Source of the DNA: Terriglobus tenax
GTDB lineage: Bacteria > Acidobacteriota > Terriglobia > Terriglobales > Acidobacteriaceae
Direction: 5' to 3'
Assembly (NCBI RefSeq): GCF_025685395.1
Contig: NZ_JAGSYA010000004.1
Coordinates: 434,001 to 498,000 of the forward strand
DNA: 64,000 bases
Below the pieces are notes generated by a model. That model searched no databases. It saw nothing but the letters and a program-made list of their open reading frames with translations, and had not been told where the DNA came from. Below are positions 1 to 9,910 of this stretch, piece after piece. The number at the start of each line of letters is the position of its first letter. Positions within the stretch are counted from its first letter, which is position 1. Position numbers and translations under genes: made by a program.

Positions 1-718
1 ACTCGGCATCATCTGCGACCGGAAACTCCGGTACCGGCTTGCCTTTGCCGTCGGCGGCAAGCTTGAGGATGCGCGGCAGCCAGCCGCAGACATGCGCATC
101 ACGCAGGCCGCCGGGGCACTCCTTGATATTCGGCTCCAGATGAAACAGCGTGTTGCCGTAGCGCGTGTGGCGATCGGCGGTCATTTGCTGTAGTTGCGCC
201 AGCAGGGCCGGACTTTCTTTCGCGAACAGACGAGGCAGCAGCTTCTCGCTCAGGTCGCGGTAAAGCTGCTGGCTTCCGGCCAGAAAACGGTGATCCAGCA
301 TCGCAATGGCGAACTCGACATTGTTTGGATCGAAACGCTCGCACTCCGTCAGCGAACGCGTCACCGGCGCAAGACGGATACCGCAATCCCACATCTGCTG
401 CGAAAGGGAGCGGACGCCGTCGGCAACGGCCTTGCCCGGCTTTGCGTCATTCAGCAGGACAAGCAGGTCGACATCGGAGCAGGGATAGAGTTCCTGGCGG
501 CCATAGCCGCCTACAGCGATGAGCGCCGCGGAATCGGCCAGGCCGGTGGCCTCCCATAGTTGACGGACAACCTCATCGACCGCCGAGGACCGCGCGGCAA
601 CCATGCGAGCGCCATCGGGCAGCTTCTCAAATACCTGGCGGAGGGTCTCCATCTGGTGCTCGTAGATCTCGCGCACCGGGGACGTTGCCTTGCTTGCGGG
701 CTGTGACTTAAAAGACAT
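1..718 (-). CDS. glnD: PII uridylyltransferase/uridylyl-removing enzyme GlnD, N-terminal part
   Basis: The reading frame opens at an ATG at 718 and stays open to the window edge, giving about 239 N-terminal residues. Near residue 80 it carries the nucleotidyltransferase signature GGYGRQEL followed by SDVDLLVLL, in which the acidic pair binds metal in GlnD enzymes. GlnD adds UMP to PII proteins when glutamine is low and removes it when glutamine is high. It lies 66 bp downstream of a PII gene on the same strand, which fits the assignment. The HD and ACT domains expected further on lie outside the window. Confidence 0.88.
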   Translation of the reverse strand, partial: MSFKSQPASKATSPVREIYEHQMETLRQVFEKLPDGARMVAARSSAVDEVVRQLWEATGLADSAALIAVGGYGRQELYPCSDVDLLVLLNDAKPGKAVADGVRSLSQQMWDCGIRLAPVTRSLTECERFDPNNVEFAIAMLDHRFLAGSQQLYRDLSEKLLPRLFAKESPALLAQLQQMTADRHTRYGNTLFHLEPNIKECPGGLRDAHVCGWLPRILKLAADGKGKPVPEFPVADDAE

Positions 719-784
719 TCGCTGTATGCCGTGTATGAAGCTCCAGCATACAGCGAAGTCAGGGTCATGTTGTGCGCAGCAACC

Positions 785-2505
<1,721 letters not shown>

Positions 2506-2623
2506 GGACATATCACCTGTTCTTCTAATCAAAAGCCCAAGAGGGGCTGCTTTGCCGGTAGCTGTGCCCTGCGGCTGCCAGAACGGCCGGAAAGGGTGAG
2601 CTGATGTTTCTGTGATTGGCTCT

Positions 2624-2651
2624 ACTTTACACAATTGTGAAGACGCCACAA
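2624..2651 (-). promoter_or_regulatory. Candidate amtB promoter with embedded palindrome
   Basis: On the minus strand TTGTGG (2651-2646) is followed after 16 bases by TAAAGT (2629-2624), a weak sigma-70-like pair 119 bases before the amtB start. The perfect palindrome CACAATTGTG (2630-2639) fills the spacer next to the -10. That is a typical place for a repressor site. No sigma-54 element was found in the correct orientation. Confidence 0.35.
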
Positions 2652-2663
2652 AGCTAGACCCGG

Positions 2664-2936
2664 TTACGAGAGCAGAGACTCGGTGATGGAGCGCCATTCT
2701 TCTTCGAGCGGCCCGCGGAAGACCGGCTTCCCTGCCCTGCGATACCAGTAGCCGGCGTTCCACTCATCGCCTTCCTTGCGATGCAGGTAGGCATGCACCC
2801 AGGCGCAGTCGCCAAATTCCTCAACCTGCGCGGCTTCGTGGGCTGCATTCCAATCGCCTTTGGCGTCATGCCACAGTGCCCGAAGAGCACGAGGCAGGCC
2901 CTCCGGCCTGCCTGCCAGCATCTCTTCAATCGTCAT
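2664..2936 (-). CDS. Conserved hypothetical protein, 90 aa
   Basis: I do not recognise a named function. The ATG at 2936 overlaps the stop codon of the upstream esterase (ATGA), so translation is probably coupled. This start is preferred over a longer frame to 2990. The protein is soluble, rich in Trp, Ala, Glu and His, with the stretches WHDAKGDWNAAHEAAQ and WVHAYLHRKEGDEWNAGYWYRRAG. From memory this pattern recurs as an uncharacterised family in several bacterial phyla. No signal peptide or membrane segment is visible. A tandem helical repeat-like fold is possible. Confidence 0.75.
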   Translation of the reverse strand: MTIEEMLAGRPEGLPRALRALWHDAKGDWNAAHEAAQVEEFGDCAWVHAYLHRKEGDEWNAGYWYRRAGKPVFRGPLEEEWRSITESLLS

Positions 2937-3865
2937 GGCTTTGCGGCCCATCCGTTGGCCTGCAGCCAGTGCAGCAGCAGGGTGGGCCACTCCTTCAAAG
3001 CGGGGTCAAACTGTCCAAGGCCGCTGCCGTGGGTTCCATGCTGGAAGGCATGAAGCTCCGCCGGAATACCGTTCTTGACCAGGGCGCTGTACCAGAGAAC
3101 GCTGTTCATCACCGGCACCGTCTTGTCGTCGGTGGTGGTGTACAGAAAGGCCGGCGGCGTGTCCGCGTTGACCAGGGCCGTCAGGGACATCTTTTCGACC
3201 AGGGCTTCATCGGGCGTATCGCCCAGCAGCATCTTGCGCGAGCCGGAGTGCATGTAGGGCGCATCCAGGCGGATGACCGGGTAGCAGAGCACCACGAAGT
3301 CCGGCCGACTGCTCTCCTTGTCAATGGCGTCCCCCGTAGGCAGACCGTCGTCATAGAGAACGCTCGTGGAGGCCGTAAGGTGTCCACCAGCCGAAAAGCC
3401 GAGCATGCCCACCTTGCCCTTGTCGATACCCCACTCCGCGGCACGGGAGCGCACGGTGCGGATGGCGCGCAGGGCGTCACCGAGTTCAACGGGGTTGTGA
3501 TACTTCGGTCCCAGGCGGTACTTCAGCACAAATGCCGTGACACCCTGCGCATTCAGCCACTGCGCGACGAGTGAACCCTCTTTCTCCATGGACAGGTGCT
3601 GGTAGCCACCCCCCGGAGTAACGATCACCGCCGTCTTCGTGGGGTTCTGCAGAGCAATATAGGCCGTCAGCGTGGGCCTATCGTCGTCGGCATCCCCTTG
3701 CGCAGAGGGAGCGCCATTGGGCCATAGCAACATGGGGTCTCCCGGCTTGGCAGCTACGGCACCGCCCGCCGGATACGCCACGGCCGAGGGTGGAGGAGCA
3801 GTTTGGGCATGCAGAGCAACAGCGGCTGCGGACAGGGCAAGACTGAACAAAGCAGAACGAAGCAT
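2933..3865 (-). CDS. Secreted alpha/beta hydrolase, esterase/lipase type
   Basis: 310 residues with a cleavable signal peptide (hydrophobic core, then ALHAQT near residue 21). The fold is shown by an oxyanion-hole segment TPGGGYQHL (about 84-92), nucleophile elbow GFSAGG with Ser158, an aspartate in TTDDKTVPV, and a late histidine in HGTHGSGLG. This set is typical of the BD-FAE/acetyl-xylan-esterase-like group that deacylates plant polysaccharides, but the substrate is inferred only from family. It is translationally coupled to the following 90-aa protein and follows another secreted hydrolase on the same strand after about 80 bp. Confidence 0.85.
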   Translation of the reverse strand: MLRSALFSLALSAAAVALHAQTAPPPSAVAYPAGGAVAAKPGDPMLLWPNGAPSAQGDADDDRPTLTAYIALQNPTKTAVIVTPGGGYQHLSMEKEGSLVAQWLNAQGVTAFVLKYRLGPKYHNPVELGDALRAIRTVRSRAAEWGIDKGKVGMLGFSAGGHLTASTSVLYDDGLPTGDAIDKESSRPDFVVLCYPVIRLDAPYMHSGSRKMLLGDTPDEALVEKMSLTALVNADTPPAFLYTTTDDKTVPVMNSVLWYSALVKNGIPAELHAFQHGTHGSGLGQFDPALKEWPTLLLHWLQANGWAAKP

Positions 3866-3947
3866 GTAGGGACGAAATCCTCTCGCTCACCACCATGCCC
3901 GTTTACAGGCGATTGTTGCAACTGGAATCAACGCGGACGAAAGCGTT

Positions 3948-5009
3948 TCACGAAAGCCACTGCAACCCGGCATCCGCGAAGTCGCCCATCGCCGGCTGAT
4001 CGGTACCGCGGTGGTTCATGACGATCACGCTCTCCCCCGTTCCGCGCACACGCACCGCCAGCATGCGGAAGCTGCGGTTGGAACCGTCTTCCCAGAGAAC
4101 AGCGCGCTCCTTCTCCGCCAGCGTGCGCATCCGAACGCGGCCGCCGAGGGCATAGTGCTGCTGTGGCATGCGGATGGTGAAGAGCCGCTCGGTCGAGGTA
4201 TGACTCAGAATCTTCCCGCTGTCGACCGCATCAAGAATCCGCAGCATTTCGGGCGCGTTGGTATAGAAGCCTCCAGCCATGGCCATGAACGACGGCATAG
4301 TCGATGGATCAGCCGTGCCATCGGCCTTGCGACTCTCGGCCATGCCGGGAACATCCATGGATGCTCCATGGAAGATGCCGCTGTGCTTCAGGCGTAGCGG
4401 CTTCCACAGGGTCTCCCCTGCAAGCTCTTCGTAGGTCTTTCCGGTGGCGTGCTCCAGCGCGGCGCGCACCAGCAGCCAGTTGGAGTGCGAGTAATCCCAC
4501 TGCGAGCCGGGTTCAAACTGCAGGTCACCGCTGGCCCAGCGAGCCACAGCTTCATCCGGATCAGCCTGCAGGGTACGGTCGGCACGGAACGCAGGGATGA
4601 CCTGATTTGGAACACCGCTCTGATGGCTCATCAGGTGCGCCAGCGTCAACTTTTCCCCGTTGTCTTTGCGGAAAGCGGGCAGATACGTCGAGATAGGTAC
4701 ATCGAGCGACAGCCTGGCGGCGTCCACCTGCTTCAGAACGACGATCGAGGCGATCCACTTGGAGATGGACCCGCCTTCAAAGATGGTATCGACGGTGACA
4801 GGAATTTTCGGCTCGGTACGGGCATCGCCTAAGGCGTACTGCTCCGCAATATGTTGCTTTCTTCCCAGAAGGATGACGCCGCTGAAGTGCTGCGCATCGA
4901 CGTACCTCTGCACGGTCTCTGCAAAGCTGCTGGTGGGTTCAGCCTTTAGAACAGAGGTGAGTAGAGCAAGCGATGAGTTTGCGAGAAACCTGCGGCGGGT
5001 AAGAGGCAT
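3948..5009 (-). CDS. Beta-lactamase-fold serine hydrolase, Tat-type signal
   Basis: 353 residues. The N-terminus TRRRFLANSSLALL fits a twin-arginine signal. The class C beta-lactamase/penicillin-binding-like catalytic SxxK is at Ser81-Lys84 in GGSISKW. The second motif, usually Y-x-N, reads Tyr173-Ser-His175, so the asparagine position is altered. The family includes esterases, D-aminopeptidases and transpeptidase-like enzymes, and resistance to beta-lactams should not be assumed. It lies between rhaB and the esterase on the same strand, so it may belong to the same carbohydrate-related transcript. Confidence 0.82.
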   Translation of the reverse strand: MPLTRRRFLANSSLALLTSVLKAEPTSSFAETVQRYVDAQHFSGVILLGRKQHIAEQYALGDARTEPKIPVTVDTIFEGGSISKWIASIVVLKQVDAARLSLDVPISTYLPAFRKDNGEKLTLAHLMSHQSGVPNQVIPAFRADRTLQADPDEAVARWASGDLQFEPGSQWDYSHSNWLLVRAALEHATGKTYEELAGETLWKPLRLKHSGIFHGASMDVPGMAESRKADGTADPSTMPSFMAMAGGFYTNAPEMLRILDAVDSGKILSHTSTERLFTIRMPQQHYALGGRVRMRTLAEKERAVLWEDGSNRSFRMLAVRVRGTGESVIVMNHRGTDQPAMGDFADAGLQWLS

Positions 5010-5072
5010 GAGGGTGCCTTACGGCAGGCAAGGTGGGAAAGTTCCGCCGGCGCTCTCTCGCTTCGCCCGATA

Positions 5073-5101
5073 CCCCACCCTTTGCTTCGCAAAGAATGGG
5101 G
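5073..5101. repeat. Imperfect hairpin in intergenic space
   Basis: Inverted repeat with an outer CCCCA/TGGGG stem, a 2x2 internal loop and an inner CTTTGC/GCAAAG stem closed by TTC. It lies in the 111-bp gap between rhaB and the downstream serine hydrolase. No T-run follows on the minus strand, so it looks more like a REP-type or processing hairpin than a terminator. Confidence 0.5.
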
Positions 5102-5120
5102 CAACGAGGAAAGGAGATAA

Positions 5121-6584
5121 CTACACGGCCTTGCAGAAGAGGCCGGCCCAGTCGACAACGCTCTCGGCAAAGACGCCGGTGATCTTGTCGCCCATACCTT
5201 CAAGACACGCCATCTGCACAGCGAAGTTGCCCACCGTCGAGCTCTCCACCGCACCACGATGGACTTCGAGTCCCGTCGCCTCTGCCGTGAGCCGGTTCAG
5301 GAACTCGTTCTGGCTGGCGCCGCCCACAATGTACAGCCGCTTGAACTTCTTGCCGCTGTGCAGCGAGATGCGGTCCAGCACCTTGGCATAGCGAGCCGCC
5401 AGCGAGTAGAAGATCAGGTTCGCCATCACCGGAGCGCCGGCCGAGGTCGGATCCAGTGCAGGCAGGCCCTTCTTCGCACGCTGCGCGTTGATGCGCTCCG
5501 GCATGCGTTCGGGCAGCAGAAGATCTTCGTCGTCCACGTCAAGCAAGGCATCCGGCTTACCGATCTGCTCGGCGGCCTTCACCAGGTCAGCGATGTTCCA
5601 GGGCTTGCCTTCGGCGGCCCAGTGAGCAAGCGACTGCTCGATGAGCCACATACCATTCACGTTCTTGTGGAAGCAGATGCGGCTCCCGACAGCACCCAGG
5701 TTGGTGAAGTTGTCCGCCTTCACCGCATCGCTGTTACGCGGCTGTTCCAGCAGCGTTCCCACCAGCGACCATGTGCCGCTGCTGATGTACGCCCAGTCAC
5801 GACCCGATGCAGGGATACCCGCAATGGCAGAGGCCGTGTCATGGCAGCCCGGAGCAATCAGGCGTGTGCCCTTGAATGCGGGCAATTCCGCCAGAGGCCC
5901 CCGCACCACTCCAAGATCCGTTCCGGGGGGAACGATCTTCGGCGCAGAGGCGAGATCGAGGCCAACCGCTGTAAAAATCTCGTGGCACCACTGTGGACGG
6001 TACAGTTCCACCATCTGCGTGTGCGTCGCGTTGGTCAGCTCGGCCACGCGCGACCCTCCCCAGCGGGCGAGAAAGTACTCCGGCAGATTCATCCACTGGT
6101 CGCCCTCAGGCAGGCCGGCAAGCTGGTCTGCGTGGAGCTGGTAGAGCGTGTTGATACGGATGAGCTGGATGCCGGTGAGCTCGCGCATCTGGTCGGGGCT
6201 GCAGCGGCGATGCACGGACTTCTCCGACTTGATGGTGCGTTCGTCGCGGTAGCAGAACGGGTCACCCAGCGGATTGCCTGCCGTGTCGATGCGAACGTAG
6301 TCCACGGCCCATCCGTCGACGGCGATGGAGCGGACGCCCTCGGTGGCGATCTCCGCCACCTTGCGCAGGCCGGTCTCCAGGCCTTCGGTGATCATCTTCA
6401 GGTCCCAGTGCAGGCCGCCATCCACCTCGCGCGGTGCGTTCGCAAAGCGATGCACCAGCGAAATCTGCGGCTTGTTCTCGACCCACCGAAGCAGTGAGAC
6501 CCTGCAGCTACCCGCGCCGAGGTCGACTGCAACCAGGGCGCGGGTATCTGAGGGGCGAAGGGTTTTGGGTGCGGTGCGTCTCAA
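5121..6584 (-). CDS. rhaB: L-rhamnulokinase
   Basis: 487 residues of the FGGY carbohydrate kinase family. It phosphorylates L-rhamnulose to rhamnulose-1-phosphate in the cytoplasm. Visible motifs are the N-terminal phosphate-binding segment VAVDLGAGSCRVSLL, the sugar-site segment DGWAVDYVRID, SSGTWSLVGT, and the C-terminal nucleotide-site segment IVGGASQNEFLNRL. The start is a TTG at 6584 that overlaps the stop of the aldolase gene (TTGA), with GGAGG ten bases upstream inside the aldolase coding end. No better in-frame start exists. The coupled upstream gene supplies the next enzyme of the pathway. Confidence 0.92.
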   Translation of the reverse strand: MRRTAPKTLRPSDTRALVAVDLGAGSCRVSLLRWVENKPQISLVHRFANAPREVDGGLHWDLKMITEGLETGLRKVAEIATEGVRSIAVDGWAVDYVRIDTAGNPLGDPFCYRDERTIKSEKSVHRRCSPDQMRELTGIQLIRINTLYQLHADQLAGLPEGDQWMNLPEYFLARWGGSRVAELTNATHTQMVELYRPQWCHEIFTAVGLDLASAPKIVPPGTDLGVVRGPLAELPAFKGTRLIAPGCHDTASAIAGIPASGRDWAYISSGTWSLVGTLLEQPRNSDAVKADNFTNLGAVGSRICFHKNVNGMWLIEQSLAHWAAEGKPWNIADLVKAAEQIGKPDALLDVDDEDLLLPERMPERINAQRAKKGLPALDPTSAGAPVMANLIFYSLAARYAKVLDRISLHSGKKFKRLYIVGGASQNEFLNRLTAEATGLEVHRGAVESSTVGNFAVQMACLEGMGDKITGVFAESVVDWAGLFCKAV

Positions 6585-8779
6585 CGGAGGTAAGCCTCCG
6601 TCAGGCCACCGTCAACCGGGATCAGGTGTCCGGTGGTCACCGGAGCCTTGGGTCCACCGATGAACAGAATCGCCTCGGCGCAGTCCTTCGGGTCAATCGG
6701 CACATGCGTCAGCGTGCGCTTGGCGTAGAAGGCAGCCAGCTTGTTGCGAAGCTCATCATCGGTGTTCGATTCCTCAAACGCGATGTTGTACTTGGCCAGC
6801 GAAGCCTTCACGCGGTCGCGCGGGAACATCGTCGATCCCTTCACCACCGTCGCCGGGCTGATGCCGTTCACACGGGTGAGCGGAGAGAAGGTCACGGCCA
6901 GTTCACGCACCAGGTGGCTCAGCGCAGCCTTCGAAACGTCGTACGCCTCAGTTCCCTTCTTCGGCACAACCGCGTTGGCGGAACTGGTGAGCACCAGGCT
7001 GCCGTCAAGCTTCTGCTTGGCAAGAACCTTCTGCACTTCGTCCCCAAGCAGGAAGTTCGCGGTGACGTTGATGGAGAGCGTGGTACCCCACATCGCGTCG
7101 CTGATGATGCCATCGGGCGAGGATGGGAAGATAGCCGCCGTGTTCACGATGATGTCGACACCGCCAAACTTGGCAACCGTTTCATCCAAAGCGGACTTGA
7201 TGGCCTTGCGGTCGGTGATGTCGATGGCGGTGGAGATGACAGCTTCCTTACCGGCAATGGCCTTGCACTCTTCCGCCACGCTGGCAGCGCCTTCGACAGC
7301 GCGATCGGCCACGACGATGTGCGCGCCACGCTCAGCGGCCAGCAGAGCAACCTCGCGGCCAATGCCCGAACCACCACCCACGACGAGCAGGATGCGGCGG
7401 CTGAGCTCCTTCTCAGGAGGCATGCGACGGATCTTGGCCTCTTCCAAAGCCCAGTACTCGATGCGGAAGGCCTCGCTGGGCGGCAGAGCAACGTAGTTCT
7501 CGTACACCGTGAACTCGCTGGCTCCGGCAGCCGGACCCGCCTGCGGAACATCGACGCAATCCACACCCGAGCCGAGCGAACCTGCACCCTGCATCACGTG
7601 GATGGCGTTGGTATAAAACTCACCGGTCAGGCGCGACTCGGTCTTGTTCTTGCCGAAGGTGAACATGCCGACGCCGGGAACCAGAACCACGGTCGGGCTG
7701 GCATCGCGCATCTTGGGCGAATCCGGCAGGGCGTGCGCGTTGTAGTACTCGGCGTACTCATCGCGGTAGGTGGCGAGCGTCGAGTCCACCAGGGCCTCAA
7801 GCTCCTTCGGATCGCCGGCCGGGTTCCACTCCAGGTACATGGGGCGGATCTTGGTACGGATGAAGTGGTCCGGGCAGCTGGTGCCCAGGTGGGCCAGCTT
7901 CTTGGCCTGCGCGGAGTTCACGAACTCCAGCACATCCGCTCCGTCAAAGAAGGTGCCGATCCAGCGCTGCTTGCGGCTGACCGCGCCACGGATGACCGGG
8001 AAGATGGCCTTGGCAATCTCAGCCTTGTCCTCGCGGGTGGAATAGATGGCTCCACCGAAGGACGGCTTGCCCTTGGCGATGGCGTGCTTCTCGATGAACT
8101 GGCCAATCTGATCGATGATGGTGATCGTGTTCAGGTAGCTCTCACGCTGGGTGTTACCCCAGGTGAACAGGCCGTGTCCCCCCAGGATGATGCCGTCGCA
8201 GCCGGGGTTTGCCTCCACCGCGGTCTTCAGCATCATGGCCAGCTCAAAGCCAGGGCGCTGCCAGGGCAGCCAGACCAGCTTGTGGTTGTACTCCTTGTTG
8301 AACTCCTCCATCTTCTCCTTACCGTTAGAAGAGGCGGCCAGGGCGATTCCCCAATCGGGGTGGAGGTGGTCAACGTGCGGGAAGGGCAGGAAGCCGTGCA
8401 GCGGGGTGTCGATGGAGGCCGCGACCGGGTTGTTGCCGAAGGTGATCAGCGGATACATCGCGACCATCTCGTCTTCGCGGGCAACGCCGGGGTAGATCTT
8501 CTCCATGGAGAGCAGGCGGTCCATGTACAGGGTGGCAAAGCCGGAGCGCTTGATGCTGCCCACGTCGCCGCCGGAACCCTTCACCCACATCACCTTGACC
8601 GTCTCGCCGGTCAGCGGATCGACCTGGTCGATCTTCGAGCTGGTGTTGCCGCCGCCGAAGTTGGTGATGCGCAGGTCGGAACCCAGCAGGTTGGAGCGGT
8701 AACGGAGGAGCTCCGGTTCATCCAATTTCGACGCGACTGAGTCGTCCCAACGATCTTCCAAGAACTTTAAACCTGACAT
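6581..8779 (-). CDS. Bifunctional rhamnulose-1-phosphate aldolase / short-chain dehydrogenase (RhaEW-type)
   Basis: 732 residues from the ATG at 8779, which follows AGGGG by 6 bases. The longer frame to 8881 adds an Arg-rich stretch and is rejected. The N-terminal two thirds resemble a class II aldolase, with metal-ligand candidates HVDHLHPDWG and GGHGLFTWG. The C-terminal third is a short-chain dehydrogenase with the Rossmann motif VVGGGSGIGREVA and catalytic YDVSKAA. In this family the aldolase cleaves rhamnulose-1-phosphate to dihydroxyacetone phosphate and L-lactaldehyde, and the dehydrogenase half oxidises the lactaldehyde. It is the first gene of the rhamnose operon. No isomerase or sugar transporter is in view. 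Confidence 0.9.
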   Translation of the reverse strand: MSGLKFLEDRWDDSVASKLDEPELLRYRSNLLGSDLRITNFGGGNTSSKIDQVDPLTGETVKVMWVKGSGGDVGSIKRSGFATLYMDRLLSMEKIYPGVAREDEMVAMYPLITFGNNPVAASIDTPLHGFLPFPHVDHLHPDWGIALAASSNGKEKMEEFNKEYNHKLVWLPWQRPGFELAMMLKTAVEANPGCDGIILGGHGLFTWGNTQRESYLNTITIIDQIGQFIEKHAIAKGKPSFGGAIYSTREDKAEIAKAIFPVIRGAVSRKQRWIGTFFDGADVLEFVNSAQAKKLAHLGTSCPDHFIRTKIRPMYLEWNPAGDPKELEALVDSTLATYRDEYAEYYNAHALPDSPKMRDASPTVVLVPGVGMFTFGKNKTESRLTGEFYTNAIHVMQGAGSLGSGVDCVDVPQAGPAAGASEFTVYENYVALPPSEAFRIEYWALEEAKIRRMPPEKELSRRILLVVGGGSGIGREVALLAAERGAHIVVADRAVEGAASVAEECKAIAGKEAVISTAIDITDRKAIKSALDETVAKFGGVDIIVNTAAIFPSSPDGIISDAMWGTTLSINVTANFLLGDEVQKVLAKQKLDGSLVLTSSANAVVPKKGTEAYDVSKAALSHLVRELAVTFSPLTRVNGISPATVVKGSTMFPRDRVKASLAKYNIAFEESNTDDELRNKLAAFYAKRTLTHVPIDPKDCAEAILFIGGPKAPVTTGHLIPVDGGLTEAYLR
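6585..6600 (-). promoter_or_regulatory. Hairpin covering the rhaB ribosome-binding site
   Basis: On the transcript this reads CGGAGG-CTTA-CCTCCG, a perfect 6-bp stem with a 4-base loop ending right before the TTG start of rhaB. The GGAGG Shine-Dalgarno is the 5' arm, so it is paired unless ribosomes finishing the aldolase gene melt it. This is a simple translational-coupling device. Confidence 0.65.
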
Positions 8780-9195
8780 CGTTTCCCCTGTTTCTATTCG
8801 CTTTCGCGGATTGTGCGCTTGGCGCGACAGGGTGATTCTACACAGGAAAACACTGGCGAATCTTCGCCTTAGCCTCCGCAAAACCCCAAGTGGTCTGGTG
8901 GTATGGTTTGTGGTTCACAAACGAAAAAGACTGCCGTGTAAAAAGTGCAAAATTGGTCAGACCACTGACGAGTGGATAGAAAAATCGGCTTCGAGACCCG
9001 GTTTTGGGGATTCCCCTTGCGGGACGCGAAGATGCTCTTCGAGAACGCTGTTCCCTTCGAATCAGAAACTGTTCCAAAAGTGCAAAAACAGCCCCATGTG
9101 AAGGCTGTGTGCTGGTCAACCAGTGGCGCAGAGAAGATTTTTTGAAATATTTCTTTTAGACCGCCAGGAACCAAGAGGTTTAACGCAAAAAACGA
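8780..9195. other. Non-coding control region upstream of the rhamnose operon
   Basis: No convincing gene here. Short frames lack ribosome sites and family features. It contains the TGGTCAGACCA palindrome (8954-8964), a cluster of TGGT direct repeats (8891-8914), and a distant complementary pair GTGGTCTG (8890-8897) and CAGACCAC (8958-8965). It is AT-richer than the flanking genes, consistent with promoter DNA. Confidence 0.6.
8954..8964. promoter_or_regulatory. FadR/GntR-type operator palindrome
   Basis: TGGTC-A-GACCA is a perfect inverted repeat around one base and matches the consensus TGGTCNGACCA known for FadR-subfamily GntR regulators. It sits about 175 bases upstream of the aldolase start. 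A second imperfect half-site cluster begins at 8891. No GntR gene is in the window. Confidence 0.5.
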
Positions 9196-9222
9196 AAGCC
9201 GCCTTCACGGGCGGCTTTTTAG
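9196..9222. terminator. Rho-independent terminator after lutC
   Basis: The stem AAGCCGCC / GGCGGCTT with a 6-base loop is flanked by A-rich DNA on one side and T-rich DNA on both strands. On the minus strand it follows lutC by about 45 bp and is followed by a T-rich tail. It should insulate the lactate operon from the rhamnose operon. Confidence 0.8.
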
Positions 9223-9229
9223 AAGATTG

Positions 9230-9247
9230 GTCATCTCGACCGGAGCG
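9230..9247 (-). repeat. Dispersed repeat copy B
   Basis: The minus strand reads CGCTCCGGTCGAGATGAC, differing at one base from the copy at 15145-15162. It is part of a larger GTCATC...GATGAC inverted repeat (9230-9257). Both copies lie in intergenic DNA beside terminators, as expected for a REP-like element. Confidence 0.55.
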
Positions 9248-9268
9248 GAGGGATGACACGAGTTTGAG

Positions 9269-9910
9269 TTAGTCGAGCACTAGAACCACATCCAGAAAAC
9301 GCGGTCCGTGCACGCCCTTGATCCGCGTCATTTCAATGTCGGCCGTAGCCGATGGGCCGGAGAAGAAGGTGATCGGGGAGGTGTTGTAGGGCTGCAGTTG
9401 GCGCATTGCCTCCGGCACGGTCTTCACCACGGCGCTCGCGAAGACGACGCACAGGTGATAGTCCGGCACCAGCGTGATGGCGCGGCGGCCCTGCCCTGCC
9501 GTGTTCCGGACGACGATGCTGCCCGTGTCCGCAATGGCGACCGTGCAGCCGGTGATGACGCCGTCGACCTTGTCGAGCTGGTCATAGGGCAGCTGGTGGT
9601 CGACGACGAACTCAAAGCCCTGTGGCAGCCAGGAAGCCTCAAGGCCTTCGGGAATCGCCATCTTTGCCTTGCCACGCTTTTCGAGCAGCGCCTGCACTTC
9701 CACAGCAATGGCATCCGGAGCGCAACGCAGCACAGTAGCGTCGTAATCCAGCAGGCGGTCTTCCAGCAGGTGCAGAATCTCGTCGCGGCCAAGCTGGGAG
9801 CCGGTCAGGAAGTCACGCTCGACGTGCTGCCACGCAGTGGCGCGATCGCCAAAGCCAGCGGGCTTGACGGCACGAATCTTCTCCAGGATCTCAGTGCGGG
9901 CGTCCGACAT
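9269..9910 (-). CDS. lutC: Lactate utilization protein C
   Basis: 213 residues from the ATG at 9910, which shares a base with the lutB stop (TAATG). A longer frame to 9997 runs back inside lutB and is rejected. The LUD domain is recognisable from GVITGCTVAIADTGSIVV and the RRAITLVPDYHLCVV segment. LutC is the small subunit of the LutABC complex that oxidises L-lactate to pyruvate with iron-sulfur partners. It is the last gene of the operon and is followed by a terminator. Confidence 0.9.
   Translation of the reverse strand: MSDARTEILEKIRAVKPAGFGDRATAWQHVERDFLTGSQLGRDEILHLLEDRLLDYDATVLRCAPDAIAVEVQALLEKRGKAKMAIPEGLEASWLPQGFEFVVDHQLPYDQLDKVDGVITGCTVAIADTGSIVVRNTAGQGRRAITLVPDYHLCVVFASAVVKTVPEAMRQLQPYNTSPITFFSGPSATADIEMTRIKGVHGPRFLDVVLVLD

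Noticed and set aside
2506-2763. N-terminal extension of amtB
   Set aside because: 86 residues without similarity to Amt proteins precede a standard signal peptide with its own ribosome site.
6434-8740. 768-codon plus-strand frame opposite the aldolase/dehydrogenase
   Set aside because: Antisense shadow of a GC-rich gene; no recognisable motifs, while the minus strand has unmistakable enzyme domains.
8811-9101. 96-codon plus-strand frame in the rhamnose control region
   Set aside because: No ribosome site, no motif, and it overlaps the operator-like palindrome and repeats.
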